Of a stretch of DNA of 64,000 bases, positions 35,166-44,453 are shown in pieces. The translations under genes and the position numbers were made by a program. The notes under the pieces were generated by a model that did not search any database, was not told the origin of the DNA, and saw only the letters and a list, made by a program, of their open reading frames with translations. The stretch is from Synergistota bacterium. Its GTDB lineage: Bacteria; Synergistota; GBS-1. Within the stretch, counting starts at the first letter, position 1; each line of letters opens with the position of its first letter. Where the stretch lies: NCBI GenBank assembly GCA_025060595.1, contig JANXBX010000010.1, forward strand, positions 3,528-67,527, in the 5' to 3' direction.

Positions 35166-35194
35166 ATTCTAAAGTAAAAACTCTTTAGAATCAA
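35166..35194 (-). promoter_or_regulatory. dctP promoter with overlapping inverted repeat operator
   Basis: On the minus strand TTGATT (35189-35194) and TAGAAT (35166-35171) are separated by 17 bases. A perfect inverted repeat with nine-base arms (ATTCTAAAG / CTTTAGAAT, 35166-35191, eight-base centre) spans the spacer and covers the whole -10 box, so a bound regulator would block polymerase. A further CTTTAGAA half-site lies at 35242-35249. Confidence 0.75.
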
Positions 35195-35292
35195 CTACTT
35201 TAAAAAGATTTTAAAATTCTAACCATAGCAAACTTTTTATTCTTTAGAAAACCTTAATAATGAAACTTAAAGATAACTATATAGTTCTATCT

Positions 35293-35475
35293 TCACTGAG
35301 AAACAGAATAATAACAGCGCTTGGGCGAAATTATCTTTCCCTCATCTTTAAGCTTTTTGATTATTTCTGATATCTCCTTACTGTCAATACCTGTTAACTT
35401 AGCCACATCACCAGGCCTTAAAGGCTTACCTGCCTTTTTAAAAGCCTCGAGAACTATTTTTTCTTTTTCTTCCAT
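35293..35475 (-). CDS. Small winged-helix-like DNA-binding protein
   Basis: The 60-residue protein reads MEEKEKIVLEAFKKAGKPLR and continues with GDVAKLTGIDSKEISEIIKKL and a beta-hairpin-like end (KDEGKIISPKRCYYSV). This is the helix-turn-helix plus wing layout of small winged-helix proteins related to MarR/ArsR-type or transcription-factor-like domains. The start is the ATG at 35475, eight bases after AGGAGG; a GTG three codons earlier overlaps that site. It lies just upstream of the dctP promoter and four bases after the nitroreductase. It could regulate dctP, but it may also be a general small DNA-binding protein. Confidence 0.75.
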   Translation of the reverse strand: MEEKEKIVLEAFKKAGKPLRPGDVAKLTGIDSKEISEIIKKLKDEGKIISPKRCYYSVSQ

Positions 35476-35488
35476 TGGAAACACCTCC

Positions 35489-35995
35489 TTAAATAAACTT
35501 AACTATTTCCTCCAAGGGTAACCTTGGTCTCGGAACAGGCTCCTCAGCAGGATAGCCAAGAGTCATAAGTTGAACAACTTCTGCCTCTTTTGGAAGGCCA
35601 AGCACCTCTTTAACCTTATCCTGATCAAAGGAACCTATCCAACAGGTCCCAAGCCCCTCTTCTACTGCTTGAAGGTGAATGTGTGTCAAAGCTATAGCTA
35701 TATCAATATAGTGAGCTGGAACCTTACATTTCATAATATAATTATTTTCAGTTGTATAAGCTACGATTATTACAGGAGCTGAAAACATGAAAGGCTGATG
35801 GGGAGAGGCATTTTGAATAAGTTTTTCCTTTAATTCCTTATTTTTAATCACTATAAACCTCCACTCCTGCCTATTCCTAGCTGAGGGAGCAAGCCTAGCA
35901 GCTTCAAAAATCTTCTTGAGTTTTTCCTCTTCCACATCTTTGGGAAGATAACTTCTGATGCTCCTTCTTTTCGATATAGCAGTAAACACATCCAT
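35489..35995 (-). CDS. Nitroreductase-family FMN protein
   Basis: The 168-residue protein has the family start MDVFTAISKRRSIRSYLPKDV, with the arginine cluster that holds the FMN phosphate, then APSARNRQEWRFIVI and GLGTCWIGSFDQDKVKEVLGLP with VVQLMTLGYPAE. It should be an FMN-dependent NAD(P)H oxidoreductase. It is shorter than classical NfsB (about 215 residues), like many anaerobe members. Substrate unknown. It follows a B3/B4 gene and precedes the small winged-helix gene, all leftward. Confidence 0.92.
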   Translation of the reverse strand: MDVFTAISKRRSIRSYLPKDVEEEKLKKIFEAARLAPSARNRQEWRFIVIKNKELKEKLIQNASPHQPFMFSAPVIIVAYTTENNYIMKCKVPAHYIDIAIALTHIHLQAVEEGLGTCWIGSFDQDKVKEVLGLPKEAEVVQLMTLGYPAEEPVPRPRLPLEEIVKFI

Positions 35996-36009
35996 TCCCC
36001 ATCCCTCCC

Positions 36010-36717
36010 TTAAAAAGCTCGGAATACATTTCGCTCCTTATTAAGCAAACACACCCTAACTTTAGCAGAACAATACTTTTGAAGAAGCTCAGCAAGCTCA
36101 TCTCTCGCTTTAACTATAACTTCCTCTGGAGTTAAACCAATACCATCAAGATTTATAACTACTCTTTTGGTTTCTCCTGTTATTTTGCTGAAGTCACCGT
36201 TTCGCCAGTTCCACCTTCTACACATAACATACAAGCTATCATCATCAAAGTAAATTACTTCGCCAGGTTCTGGATTTTCCTCTTTACCACCCCCTATAGG
36301 TACAAACTTCTCTTTACCCTCAGCAAAAGACAATCGAAGATTCCCCTTTATTTTGTCCACATCATCTCCACCACATGGAATCAAATATTTTAGAGAAATA
36401 TAGTTAAATAAGGCAACTACGCTATTTACAAAAGGAATATCTCCCCCCTTTTGAATCCTCTTTAATAAGGATTTTATAGAAGGAGGATAACGATTCGGAT
36501 TAGAACCAAACTTCTTATAAGCCTCATCCCAGGCTCTGACATAATCATGCTCTATCCAATTTCCGTCACGCCTAAGCTCTAAAGCCTCTCTTAAAAGCAG
36601 CTCTATTTCCGAATGCCACAACCCGTTTTCCATAAAGTCCACTAAAACAACTCCCCTTTTGAAATCTGGGAAAACACCAAATATCTTAGGATCTATTATA
36701 ATATTTTTAGTTCCCAC
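36010..36717 (-). CDS. B3/B4 tRNA-binding domain protein (PheT-like fold)
   Basis: The 235-residue protein matches free-standing B3/B4 domain proteins, related to the editing region of the PheRS beta chain. Visible blocks are NRYPPSIKSLLKRIQKGGDIPFVNSVV, LFNYISLKYLIPCGGDDVDKI, and GEVIYFDDDSLYVMCRRWNWRNGD. Free-standing proteins of this type may handle misacylated tRNA or an amino-acid-like ligand, but the role is not established. It starts at a GTG (36717) seven bases after AGGAGG. It is divergent from ileS, an interesting but possibly accidental placement. Confidence 0.82.
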   Translation of the reverse strand: MGTKNIIIDPKIFGVFPDFKRGVVLVDFMENGLWHSEIELLLREALELRRDGNWIEHDYVRAWDEAYKKFGSNPNRYPPSIKSLLKRIQKGGDIPFVNSVVALFNYISLKYLIPCGGDDVDKIKGNLRLSFAEGKEKFVPIGGGKEENPEPGEVIYFDDDSLYVMCRRWNWRNGDFSKITGETKRVVINLDGIGLTPEEVIVKARDELAELLQKYCSAKVRVCLLNKERNVFRAF

Positions 36718-36739
36718 CGAACCACCTCCTTTTATTAGT

Positions 36740-36745
36740 ATTATA
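36740..36745 (-). promoter_or_regulatory. -10 box for the B3/B4 gene
   Basis: On the minus strand a perfect TATAAT lies about 23 bases before the GTG start of the B3/B4 gene. The -35 region is poor. It stands back to back with the ileS promoter. Confidence 0.5.
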
Positions 36746-36774
36746 CTCTTAAACCTTTCAAATCTTCACCCCAT

Positions 36775-36803
36775 TTGATATAATTCAATAAAACCCCTAT
36801 AAA
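36775..36803 (+). promoter_or_regulatory. ileS promoter
   Basis: TTGATA (36775-36780) and TATAAA (36798-36803) are 17 bases apart. Transcription would start near 36811, which places the upstream ATG at 36804 outside the message and supports the ATG at 36828 as the ileS start. No T-box leader fits in the short untranslated region. Confidence 0.75.
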
Positions 36804-36827
36804 ATGCCTAAACGAGAGGTGAAGGTA

Positions 36828-39635
36828 ATGGATTATAAAGATACTTTAAATCTTCCCAAAACAAAATTTCCAATGAAGGCTGACCTTCCCCAAAGGGAGC
36901 CAGAAATACTCAACTTTTGGGAAAGGGAAAATATCAACAAAAAGGCAAGAGAAAAAAGAAGGGGAGCTCCGAAGTTCGTTCTACATGATGGACCTCCTTA
37001 TGCTAATGGCCCAATACACATAGGAACAGCATTCAACAAGGTTCTAAAGGATTTTATAGTGAGATATAAATTCATGCGGGGATTTGACGCCCCTTATGTA
37101 CCAGGATGGGACACACATGGACTACCCATAGAGTATCAAGTTTTAAAGACAAATAACCTTAAAAAGGATGAAATTGAACCGGCAAAGCTCAGAGATATGT
37201 GCAGGGAATATGCTCTTAAATTTGTCAATATTCAAAAAGAAGAGTTTAGGAGGCTTGGTGTAAGGGGACATTGGGAAAGCTATTACATAACTTTAGACCC
37301 AAGGTACGAGGCAAAGCAAATAGAAATTCTTGGAAAAATAGCTTCTAAAGGATATCTCTATAGATGGAAGAAACCCGTTTTCTGGTGCGCCTCCTGTGAA
37401 ACAGCCTTAGCTGCAGCAGAAGTAGAATACTGGGATGAGAGCTCCCATTCTATATACGTAAAATTTAAAGATACGGGGGACCTTAGGAAGTTTTTTAACA
37501 ACATAACAGATAAACCGATAAGCGTTCTCATATGGACTACAACGCCTTGGACACTACCAGCTAATTTAGCCATAGCACTTCATCCTGAATATGACTATGC
37601 ATTAGTAGAGGGAAAAAGCGAGGCCTTTATCATAGCTTTAAAGACAAAAAGCAGGATTGAAGAGTTAATTAAGGAAGAATTAAAGATATTAAGTAGTGTA
37701 AAGGGGAAAATGCTAGAAAACCTTAAAGTAATCCACCCCTTTTTGGAAAGAGAGGTACCATTGCTTTTAGCAGAATTTGTAACTCTCGAAGAAGGTACCG
37801 GCTGTGTCCACTCCGCACCAGGACACGGTCCTGAAGACTATGAAATGGGTGTAAGATATGGTCTTGAACCATTTTCGCCACTAGATAATAAGGGAAGGTT
37901 CACTGCAGATATACCCATACTTGAGGGGCTAAGGTATGATGAAGCAGATTACAAAATAATAGAGATAATGAAAGAAAATAACAATCTATTACACGCTGAC
38001 AAAATAAGTCACTCGTATCCTCACTGCTGGAGGTGTAAAAACCCAGTTATATTCAGAGCAACTCCACAATGGTTTATAAACGTGAGTGCCTTCAGGGAAA
38101 TAGCACTTAAATCAATAGACGAAGTAGAATGGATACCCGATTGGGGTAAGAATAGGATATATAACATGGTAAAAGAAAGATCCGATTGGTGTCTTTCAAG
38201 ACAAAGAGTATGGGGAGTCCCAATACCAGCCTTTTACTGCAAAAGCTGTGGCAAAGAAATAATTACTGAAAAAACTATAGAAAAAGTAAAAGAGCTCTTT
38301 TTAAAAGAGGGATCAAATGCCTGGTTCTCAAAAAGCTCTGAAGATATTTTGGGCAAAGACTTCAAGTGCCCTCATTGCGGAAACTCTAAAGGTTTTGATA
38401 AGGAAACGGATACCATGGATGTATGGTTTGATTCTGGAGTAAGTCATTTCGCTGTTTTAGAAGACAACACAGACTTAAAATGGCCCGCAGATATGTATCT
38501 TGAGGGCTCAGATCAACACAGGGGATGGTTCCAGACATCTCTTTTAACATCGGTTGCAGTAAAAGGAAGAGCACCCTATGAATCGGTATTAACTCATGGA
38601 TTTATTGTAGACGGTGAAGGAAGAAAGATGTCTAAATCTCTTGGAAATGTAATTTACCCACAGGAAGTCATAGAAAAATACGGAGCAGATCTGTTAAGAC
38701 TTTGGGTTGCTTCAGCAGATTATAGGGTGGACGTCAGAATATCAAATAAGATTCTAGAACAGCTAGTTGAAGCCTATCGAAAGATAAGAAATACAGCAAG
38801 ATTCATTCTTGGCAATTTATACGACTTCTGTCCCTCTAAGGACTCCGTACCATACGAAGAGTTACCAGAAATAGACAAATGGGCATTGCATAGACTTCAA
38901 CAACTTATAAAGAGAGTAACTTGGGGATATGACCACTATGAGTTTCACCTTCCTTATCACTATATACATGATTTTTGCGTACTCGACATGAGCTCTTTCT
39001 ATCTTGACATATTAAAAGATAGACTATATGTAATGCCCCCAGATTCTAAGGAAAGGAGAAGCGCTCAAACTGTTCTTTTCCAAATAATATTAGCCTTAGC
39101 AAAGCTTTTAGCCCCTCTTCTTACATTTACCGCAGAAGAAATATGGCAAAACCTTCCTGAACCGGAAACAAGAGATAAAAGCGTCCACTTAAGCGATTGG
39201 CCTACAGTAGAGGAAAAATACATAAACGAGGATTTAGAAAAAAGATGGGATAAGATAATAAAGATAAGAAAAGCAGTAAATAAAGCTATAGAGTTAGCTA
39301 GACAAAAGGACCTCATAGGATCCTCTCTTGAGGCCAAGGTAAGAATCTTTATACCTGAAGAAGAAATAAGAAACCATTTCTCAGAAAAAGAGCTTACAGA
39401 CATATTCATAGTTTCCCAAGTGGAAGTCTATAGTAAAAACTTGAACGACTTCGATTATAAAGATGAAGAAGATCTCGGAACCGAAGTGAAAATATTAAAG
39501 GCCGATGGAAATAAGTGCGAAAGGTGCTGGCAGTACCACATAGATACAGGGAAAGACCTATCCTATCCAAACACCTGTCCGAGATGCGCCTCAGTGTTAA
39601 AGAAGCTGGGCTATTCATCACCTGTATCGGAATAG
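36828..39635 (+). CDS. ileS: Isoleucyl-tRNA synthetase
   Basis: The protein (935 residues from the ATG at 36828) charges tRNA-Ile. It has the HIGH motif in [23 protein letters not shown], the [12 protein letters not shown] motif, the CP1 editing domain ([13 protein letters not shown]), and the bacterial-type C-terminal zinc site CERCWQYH...CPRC. The 36828 ATG follows AGGTGAAGG and starts the family-typical [20 protein letters not shown]. An upstream ATG (36804) lies at the edge of the promoter. The last 52 bases overlap the start of lspA. Confidence 0.97.
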   Translation: MDYKDTLNLPKTKFPMKADLPQREPEILNFWERENINKKAREKRRGAPKFVLHDGPPYANGPIHIGTAFNKVLKDFIVRYKFMRGFDAPYVPGWDTHGLPIEYQVLKTNNLKKDEIEPAKLRDMCREYALKFVNIQKEEFRRLGVRGHWESYYITLDPRYEAKQIEILGKIASKGYLYRWKKPVFWCASCETALAAAEVEYWDESSHSIYVKFKDTGDLRKFFNNITDKPISVLIWTTTPWTLPANLAIALHPEYDYALVEGKSEAFIIALKTKSRIEELIKEELKILSSVKGKMLENLKVIHPFLEREVPLLLAEFVTLEEGTGCVHSAPGHGPEDYEMGVRYGLEPFSPLDNKGRFTADIPILEGLRYDEADYKIIEIMKENNNLLHADKISHSYPHCWRCKNPVIFRATPQWFINVSAFREIALKSIDEVEWIPDWGKNRIYNMVKERSDWCLSRQRVWGVPIPAFYCKSCGKEIITEKTIEKVKELFLKEGSNAWFSKSSEDILGKDFKCPHCGNSKGFDKETDTMDVWFDSGVSHFAVLEDNTDLKWPADMYLEGSDQHRGWFQTSLLTSVAVKGRAPYESVLTHGFIVDGEGRKMSKSLGNVIYPQEVIEKYGADLLRLWVASADYRVDVRISNKILEQLVEAYRKIRNTARFILGNLYDFCPSKDSVPYEELPEIDKWALHRLQQLIKRVTWGYDHYEFHLPYHYIHDFCVLDMSSFYLDILKDRLYVMPPDSKERRSAQTVLFQIILALAKLLAPLLTFTAEEIWQNLPEPETRDKSVHLSDWPTVEEKYINEDLEKRWDKIIKIRKAVNKAIELARQKDLIGSSLEAKVRIFIPEEEIRNHFSEKELTDIFIVSQVEVYSKNLNDFDYKDEEDLGTEVKILKADGNKCERCWQYHIDTGKDLSYPNTCPRCASVLKKLGYSSPVSE

Positions 39636-40030
39636 ATAGACTATCCAAAATATGGGCTTTAGAAAATCTATGGGGAGGAGAGGGTAAAACCCTTCTTCTC
39701 CCTTTCTTTAGGCTTAAACTTACCTTTAATGAAGGCTCTCTGTGGGGATTGAAGGTTTTCGAAAATAACCTTTGGTGGATAGTCATAACTGCAATACTAA
39801 TAGGAGGATTATATTTCTTTCATATTAATAAAACGGGATTTAAAATAGGAAGAAGCTTAATAGTTAGTGGAGCCATAGGAAACCTTATCGATAGATTAAG
39901 CTACGGTAAAGTCATAGATTTCATTAGTATTTATAAATGGCCGATCTTCAATTTAGCTGATGCTTTTATGACAATAGGATTAATATTTTTATTTATGATC
40001 TTCTTTATAAATAGAGATGATAATAATTAA
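39584..40030 (+). CDS. lspA: Lipoprotein signal peptidase
   Basis: The 148-residue inner-membrane aspartyl protease cuts the signal peptide of lipidated prolipoproteins. It has four hydrophobic segments, FNEGSLWGL (family FNxGxxFG region), and both catalytic aspartates in [16 protein letters not shown] and [14 protein letters not shown]. The frame is open further upstream, but residues before the ATG at 39584 are only the ileS zinc region in another frame. Even so the gene overlaps ileS by 52 bases. ileS-lspA pairing is frequent in bacteria. Confidence 0.92.
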   Translation: MRLSVKEAGLFITCIGIDRLSKIWALENLWGGEGKTLLLPFFRLKLTFNEGSLWGLKVFENNLWWIVITAILIGGLYFFHINKTGFKIGRSLIVSGAIGNLIDRLSYGKVIDFISIYKWPIFNLADAFMTIGLIFLFMIFFINRDDNN

Positions 40031-40919
40031 AGTTAACCTTGAAGAGGCGGGTAAACGATTAGACAAGTTTCTTGCAGAAAAGCTACTCGAGTTCTCCAGA
40101 TCCTTTATAAAGGATCTCATAGAAGAGGGCAAGGTAAAAGTTAATGAAAAGAAAAGCGAACCAAGTTACAAGATAAAAGCCGGTGATGAAATTAAAATAG
40201 AGGAGTTTTCCCCTCCACAGAAGGAACTAAAGCCCCAAGACATAGCTCTAAAAACGGTTTATGAAGATGAGGATATACTGATCATAGACAAACCCGCTGG
40301 CATGGCAGTTCACCCAGCGCCAGGATGTGAAGAAAACACGGTAGTCAACGCATTACTCAACAGATACAAGGATTTACCAGCCTCTTCTCCAGAAAGGCCA
40401 GGTATAATCCATCGGCTTGATAAAGACACTTCGGGATTAATGATAATAGCTAAAAGCCCGTTAGCATATAATAAGCTCTCCAAAGACTTTGCTGAAAGGA
40501 AAATAGATAAAAAATATCTAGCCTTACTTGTCGGAAACCTACCTATTGATGAGGGTGTAATAGACCTACCCATAGGAAGGGATCCTTTTGATAGAAAAAA
40601 GATGAAAGTAACCCTTGGGGGAAGAGAAGCCATAACCTTATTCAAGGTTCTTAAAAGATACAAAAATTTCACTTTAGTGGAAGTTAAGATTAAAACAGGA
40701 AGAACCCACCAAATAAGAGTTCACTTCTCCTATGAAGGATATCCTGTTGCAGGGGACGAAATATATGGACAAGGAAAGATTTCTGGATTAGAAAGACAAT
40801 TCTTACACGCATACTATCTATCCTTCAATCACCCTAGAACAATGAAAACCCTTATATTTAGGTCACCCTTACCTAAAGACCTTAGAGATTTTCTCCGCTC
40901 CTTGGTCTTACCCAAATAG
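40017..40919 (+). CDS. rluD: RluA/RluD-family 23S rRNA pseudouridine synthase
   Basis: The 300-residue protein has an N-terminal S4 domain (about residues 10-65) and the catalytic motif PGIIHRLDKDTSGLMIIAKS with the active aspartate. RTHQIRVHFSYEGYPVAGDEIYG is the second conserved block. It should modify uridines in large-subunit rRNA; RluD is the closest assignment by length and S4 domain, but other RluA paralogs cannot be excluded. It overlaps lspA by 14 bases. Its 3' end overlaps the convergent NFACT gene by 38 bases. Confidence 0.88.
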   Translation: MIIIKVNLEEAGKRLDKFLAEKLLEFSRSFIKDLIEEGKVKVNEKKSEPSYKIKAGDEIKIEEFSPPQKELKPQDIALKTVYEDEDILIIDKPAGMAVHPAPGCEENTVVNALLNRYKDLPASSPERPGIIHRLDKDTSGLMIIAKSPLAYNKLSKDFAERKIDKKYLALLVGNLPIDEGVIDLPIGRDPFDRKKMKVTLGGREAITLFKVLKRYKNFTLVEVKIKTGRTHQIRVHFSYEGYPVAGDEIYGQGKISGLERQFLHAYYLSFNHPRTMKTLIFRSPLPKDLRDFLRSLVLPK

Positions 40920-42423
40920 TTTTTTGATTCTTAATTAAAACAGCTCCTTTCTTACCAGAAGGATGCCTTTTAACATACTTGACCAACGTATAGTCGACAG
41001 GGACTTTTGTATTCATCTTAGCTTTACTATAATAAGCAGCTAAAGAAGCAGCAATCTCTAAAACATCTTGAGGAACATCAGATCGTGAGAAATTTTTTAT
41101 TATAACATGACTACCCGGTGAGCCTTTAACATGAAGCCAAACATCCTCTCCCGAAGCTATCTTAAAGGTTAAAATCTCATTTGAAGAGCTCCCCTTACCA
41201 ACTAATATAGTCCAGCCATTATATTTAAACTCCCTAAAAGGGCTGCTTACCTCAGAAGGTTTCTTCCTTTCAACCGATAAACTTAGTGTTTTTACCCCCT
41301 CGAGCTTAGAAAGCTCTTCCTCAACCTTCTTAAGTTCCTCCTCCGCCTTCTCTATCCCTCTTTTAAGCTTTGAAGCCTCTTTAAAGTACCTCTGAGCATT
41401 CATTGCAGGCGTCAAAGAAGGATCAAGTTCCACTTCTTCAATTTCACCCGTATATGGATTAACCATATTGACTCTTGAAGCCTTGTCAGGTATAGATGAA
41501 AGATTAGTAAATATCATTTCACCGATAATCTCAAACCTTCTTACCTCATCCCTTCTCGATAAGAATTTATTTAGATTTTCTCTCTTCTTAAGAAGATATC
41601 TACGTCTATCTTCTATTTCCTTAGCTCTCCTTTGCTCCTCTTCCCTTAAAAGATCAACCTCAGCCTTCTCTTTTAAAAAGGACTCTATTAACTCTGAAAG
41701 GCTATTAAAATATTTTCTACCTATGGCCCCTTCCATATCGTAGTCAAAAATCCAATAATCAAGGGGATGTCCTTCAGGGGAAAGAAAGAGGGTTGGCTTA
41801 TAGTTTCCCTTCTGTAATCTGTCTAACCATTCATTCCATCCTATCTCTACATTAGGGAAAGAGTTTAAGAAGCTTATAAGATTTCTGCTTAACCCCTGAT
41901 AAGATCTCGTTTTAAAAGCATTTTCATTAAACTCATTTAAATGAAGAGGATTTACTCCCACGGAAGGAGGAGACAAATAAAAGTTAGCCTCATATGAGAC
42001 TTTATTCCAACTGCCTATTACTCTTCTACCTTCTCCAACTAAAATAGCATTTAACTTCTTTGGAATAAACTCTACAAATAAACGCTTCCTTTCAACAAGT
42101 CTACCAGGATAAACTACCTCAAAGTCTAAGATAATGACCCTATCAAACTCATTCTGATATATACTAACTAAAGTGCTCCCTACAAGATGTTTTCTCAAGA
42201 GCAAAACGAAAGGAGACTCTATCTCATCGGAAGGCACAAAAGGGTCTTTACTAATGAAGGCAGAAAAACTCCTTTCATGCAAAATGAAAATAAAATGCTC
42301 TTCTTTCCCAACTTCGAAAGAAAAACCTTCCCTATTTCCTTTTACCCCTTTAATAACTTTTCCCAAAAGAGAAGATTTCGCCTCTTTTACAAGAAGATAA
42401 ATTAAGCTACTATCAAAGGCCAT
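40882..42423 (-). CDS. rqcH: NFACT-family ribosome quality-control protein RqcH (fibronectin-binding-like)
   Basis: The 513-residue protein has the NFACT-N domain (MAFDSSLIYLLVKEAKSSLLGKVIKG; DRVIILDFE), a central coiled coil (about residues 255-400) and the C-terminal NFACT-R domain with DVWLHVKGSPGSHVIIKN. In Bacillus, RqcH binds 50S subunits with trapped peptides and adds alanine tails that mark them for ClpXP and other proteases. This fits a genome strong in Clp and Lon. It is somewhat shorter than B. subtilis RqcH. It ends inside the 3' end of rluD on the other strand. Confidence 0.9.
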   Translation of the reverse strand: MAFDSSLIYLLVKEAKSSLLGKVIKGVKGNREGFSFEVGKEEHFIFILHERSFSAFISKDPFVPSDEIESPFVLLLRKHLVGSTLVSIYQNEFDRVIILDFEVVYPGRLVERKRLFVEFIPKKLNAILVGEGRRVIGSWNKVSYEANFYLSPPSVGVNPLHLNEFNENAFKTRSYQGLSRNLISFLNSFPNVEIGWNEWLDRLQKGNYKPTLFLSPEGHPLDYWIFDYDMEGAIGRKYFNSLSELIESFLKEKAEVDLLREEEQRRAKEIEDRRRYLLKKRENLNKFLSRRDEVRRFEIIGEMIFTNLSSIPDKASRVNMVNPYTGEIEEVELDPSLTPAMNAQRYFKEASKLKRGIEKAEEELKKVEEELSKLEGVKTLSLSVERKKPSEVSSPFREFKYNGWTILVGKGSSSNEILTFKIASGEDVWLHVKGSPGSHVIIKNFSRSDVPQDVLEIAASLAAYYSKAKMNTKVPVDYTLVKYVKRHPSGKKGAVLIKNQKTIWVRPRSGENL

Positions 42424-42440
42424 ACCCTAGGAAAGATACA

Positions 42441-43499
42441 TTATTCAACTACCTTAGCAATCATAGAAGTCTTCAAATCTCTTTCCGTTTTTATATTTCC
42501 TTTACCCTTGCTTTTTGCAAGATATAAGGCTTCATCAGCTCTTAAAAGAAGCTCTCTTGGCGTATCTTTCTTGCTAGCCTCAGCTAAACCAGCACTTAAA
42601 GTAACCCTTATCTGATTCCCTTTACTAGTAGGGAACAAAACTTTCTCCACATTTGAAAGGATTCTCTCCATAACTGCAAAAGCATCCTCTAGCTTTCTAC
42701 CTGGCATAAGAATACAGAACTCATCTCCTCCATATCGATAAAGCAGATCTCCATTAGATAGTCCGCTTTTAACGACTTCAGTTACCTTTCTTAAAACGTC
42801 ATCACCAAATACATGCCCATATTTATCATTTATTTCCTTGAAATTATCTATGTCAAATATAACTACACTAAATGGGGTACCTTCTACCTTCTTTTTCTTT
42901 ATATTCAGAACAACCATTGTCTCCAAACTACCTCTGTTAAGAGCCCCAGTTAAACGATCAGTCAAAGCTTCTGTTTGTACTTTCTTAAGCTCTTGTTTCA
43001 AATCCTTTATCTGTCTCTTAGAATCCTCAAGCTCCTTGTTGAGATCATCTATCTTCTTTCTAGCTCTTACAACCTCCTCAAGCAATCCCTTAACTAAAGA
43101 AGATATATCTCTTTTCTCAACAGCTTCTTTAACCCCATCAGAAAAAATCTCAATCGTAGAATCAAAATCTTTTCCCATCCCATGCAGGTTTTCAGCATGA
43201 TTGGCAAGCTCTTCAGCTACAGCATAAAGCTTAGCCGAGGTCTCAGCTAAGACCGTCTCTTTATCACTTGTCCCTAAGTTAAGTCCCCATTCCTTGATGA
43301 AGTTCTCCCATGTCAGTGGAATATTACTTTCCTTAAATTTTTCCACTATTTTATAACACCTTTCATAATTCTCTGGGGTTAAAGGAATATAGTATCTTTT
43401 ATCCGTGGCAAAAATTAAAGCTGTACGTGCAATCTCACTTATTCTTTCCAGTTCTTTTTTCCTTTTTTCCAACTCATTACTATCAAGTAAAGAAACCAT
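42441..43499 (-). CDS. Cytosolic GGDEF protein (diguanylate cyclase)
   Basis: The 352-residue protein has no membrane segment. An N-terminal helical region (about residues 1-125) and a coiled coil (about 125-175) precede a GGDEF domain with LTDRLTGALNRGSLE, DIDNFKEINDKYGHVFGD and the active site RYGGDEFCIL. The usual RxxD product-inhibition site is replaced by SNGD just before the active site. It should make c-di-GMP from GTP without feedback inhibition. It is the second-last gene of the leftward amino-acid operon. Confidence 0.93.
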   Translation of the reverse strand: MVSLLDSNELEKRKKELERISEIARTALIFATDKRYYIPLTPENYERCYKIVEKFKESNIPLTWENFIKEWGLNLGTSDKETVLAETSAKLYAVAEELANHAENLHGMGKDFDSTIEIFSDGVKEAVEKRDISSLVKGLLEEVVRARKKIDDLNKELEDSKRQIKDLKQELKKVQTEALTDRLTGALNRGSLETMVVLNIKKKKVEGTPFSVVIFDIDNFKEINDKYGHVFGDDVLRKVTEVVKSGLSNGDLLYRYGGDEFCILMPGRKLEDAFAVMERILSNVEKVLFPTSKGNQIRVTLSAGLAEASKKDTPRELLLRADEALYLAKSKGKGNIKTERDLKTSMIAKVVE

Positions 43500-43508
43500 T
43501 AAGCTTTC

Positions 43509-44435
43509 CTACCTCTCCTTTTTTCTCTCCCAAAGCTCATATAATCTCTCACCAAGAGAAGTTATATAATCCCTTCTCTCTAACCCGTTTAGCCAGTTTT
43601 CAGGAATAGCCCCAGCCCCATTAAAAGCTCCACTTATAGCGCCGGTTAATGCTGCTATAGTATCAGTATCTCCACCAGCCATAACAGCATTAACCACACT
43701 TCCAAGAAAACTATCTGGTGAAAACGCGAAACAATAAAGCGCACTTGGAACGCTTTCAACTACATATACGCTTGTCCCCAGAAGAGGAAGAGCATCCATA
43801 GGAGGAAAGTCCTCTTGCAAGTAGCTATGAGCCTTCTTAAGCTTATTTGCAATTTCAGAATTACCCACATAATCCGCAACTTCCATTAGGAACGTATCAG
43901 GATTAAGAGTTCCACTAGATGCACGAGCTATAGCATAAGCTATAGCTTGGGCTCCCTTTATAGCTTCTATATTTTTATGAGTTATTTCAACAGCAAGCTT
44001 AACTTTTTCCTTTAACTTATTAAAATCATCCTTATAAAGAAGAGCAAGAGGAACTACCCTAACAGCCCCCCCATTACTTGCAGCCATATCTCCACCAATT
44101 CCACTCTCCCTCCACGAAATTCCTTTAAGGAGTTTCTCTATAGCCTCCTTCGTTACCTTACCTACTCCTCTTGTATCACCTTTTTTATACCATTCTACAA
44201 GCTTTTTAGCTGTGTCTTCAGGATCTATATCTCCTTTATCTATAATGCTTTCCGCCTGAGCAATAGCAAGCATAGTATCATCAGTAAATTGCCCTGCTTT
44301 CAAACCAGCGCGTGAAAGAAAACTCTTTCTATCCCATTTTTTCCTAATATCCCTCGAATTCCATCCTTCAAAGGGCATACCCAGAGCATCACCTACAGCA
44401 AGCCCGAGAAGCGCTCCTACAAACTTATCTTTCAC
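43509..44435 (-). CDS. ADP-ribosylglycohydrolase family protein
   Basis: The 308-residue protein has the DraG/ARH layout: GALLGLAVGDALGMPFEG at the start, FTDDTMLAIAQAESI with the metal-binding TDDT, GAVRVVPLALLY, and the second metal site GGDTDTIAALTGAISGAFNGA. It should remove ADP-ribose from a modified protein or small molecule. No ADP-ribosyltransferase gene is near, so the target is unknown. It starts at a GTG (44435) after GGGGGG, 18 bases after the asparaginase gene. Confidence 0.93.
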   Translation of the reverse strand: MKDKFVGALLGLAVGDALGMPFEGWNSRDIRKKWDRKSFLSRAGLKAGQFTDDTMLAIAQAESIIDKGDIDPEDTAKKLVEWYKKGDTRGVGKVTKEAIEKLLKGISWRESGIGGDMAASNGGAVRVVPLALLYKDDFNKLKEKVKLAVEITHKNIEAIKGAQAIAYAIARASSGTLNPDTFLMEVADYVGNSEIANKLKKAHSYLQEDFPPMDALPLLGTSVYVVESVPSALYCFAFSPDSFLGSVVNAVMAGGDTDTIAALTGAISGAFNGAGAIPENWLNGLERRDYITSLGERLYELWERKKER

Positions 44436-44453
44436 TAAACAACCCCCCTCTTC

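Noticed and set aside
36718-36827. T-box leader before ileS
   Set aside because: The predicted untranslated leader is only about 17 bases, with no T-box sequence or terminator.
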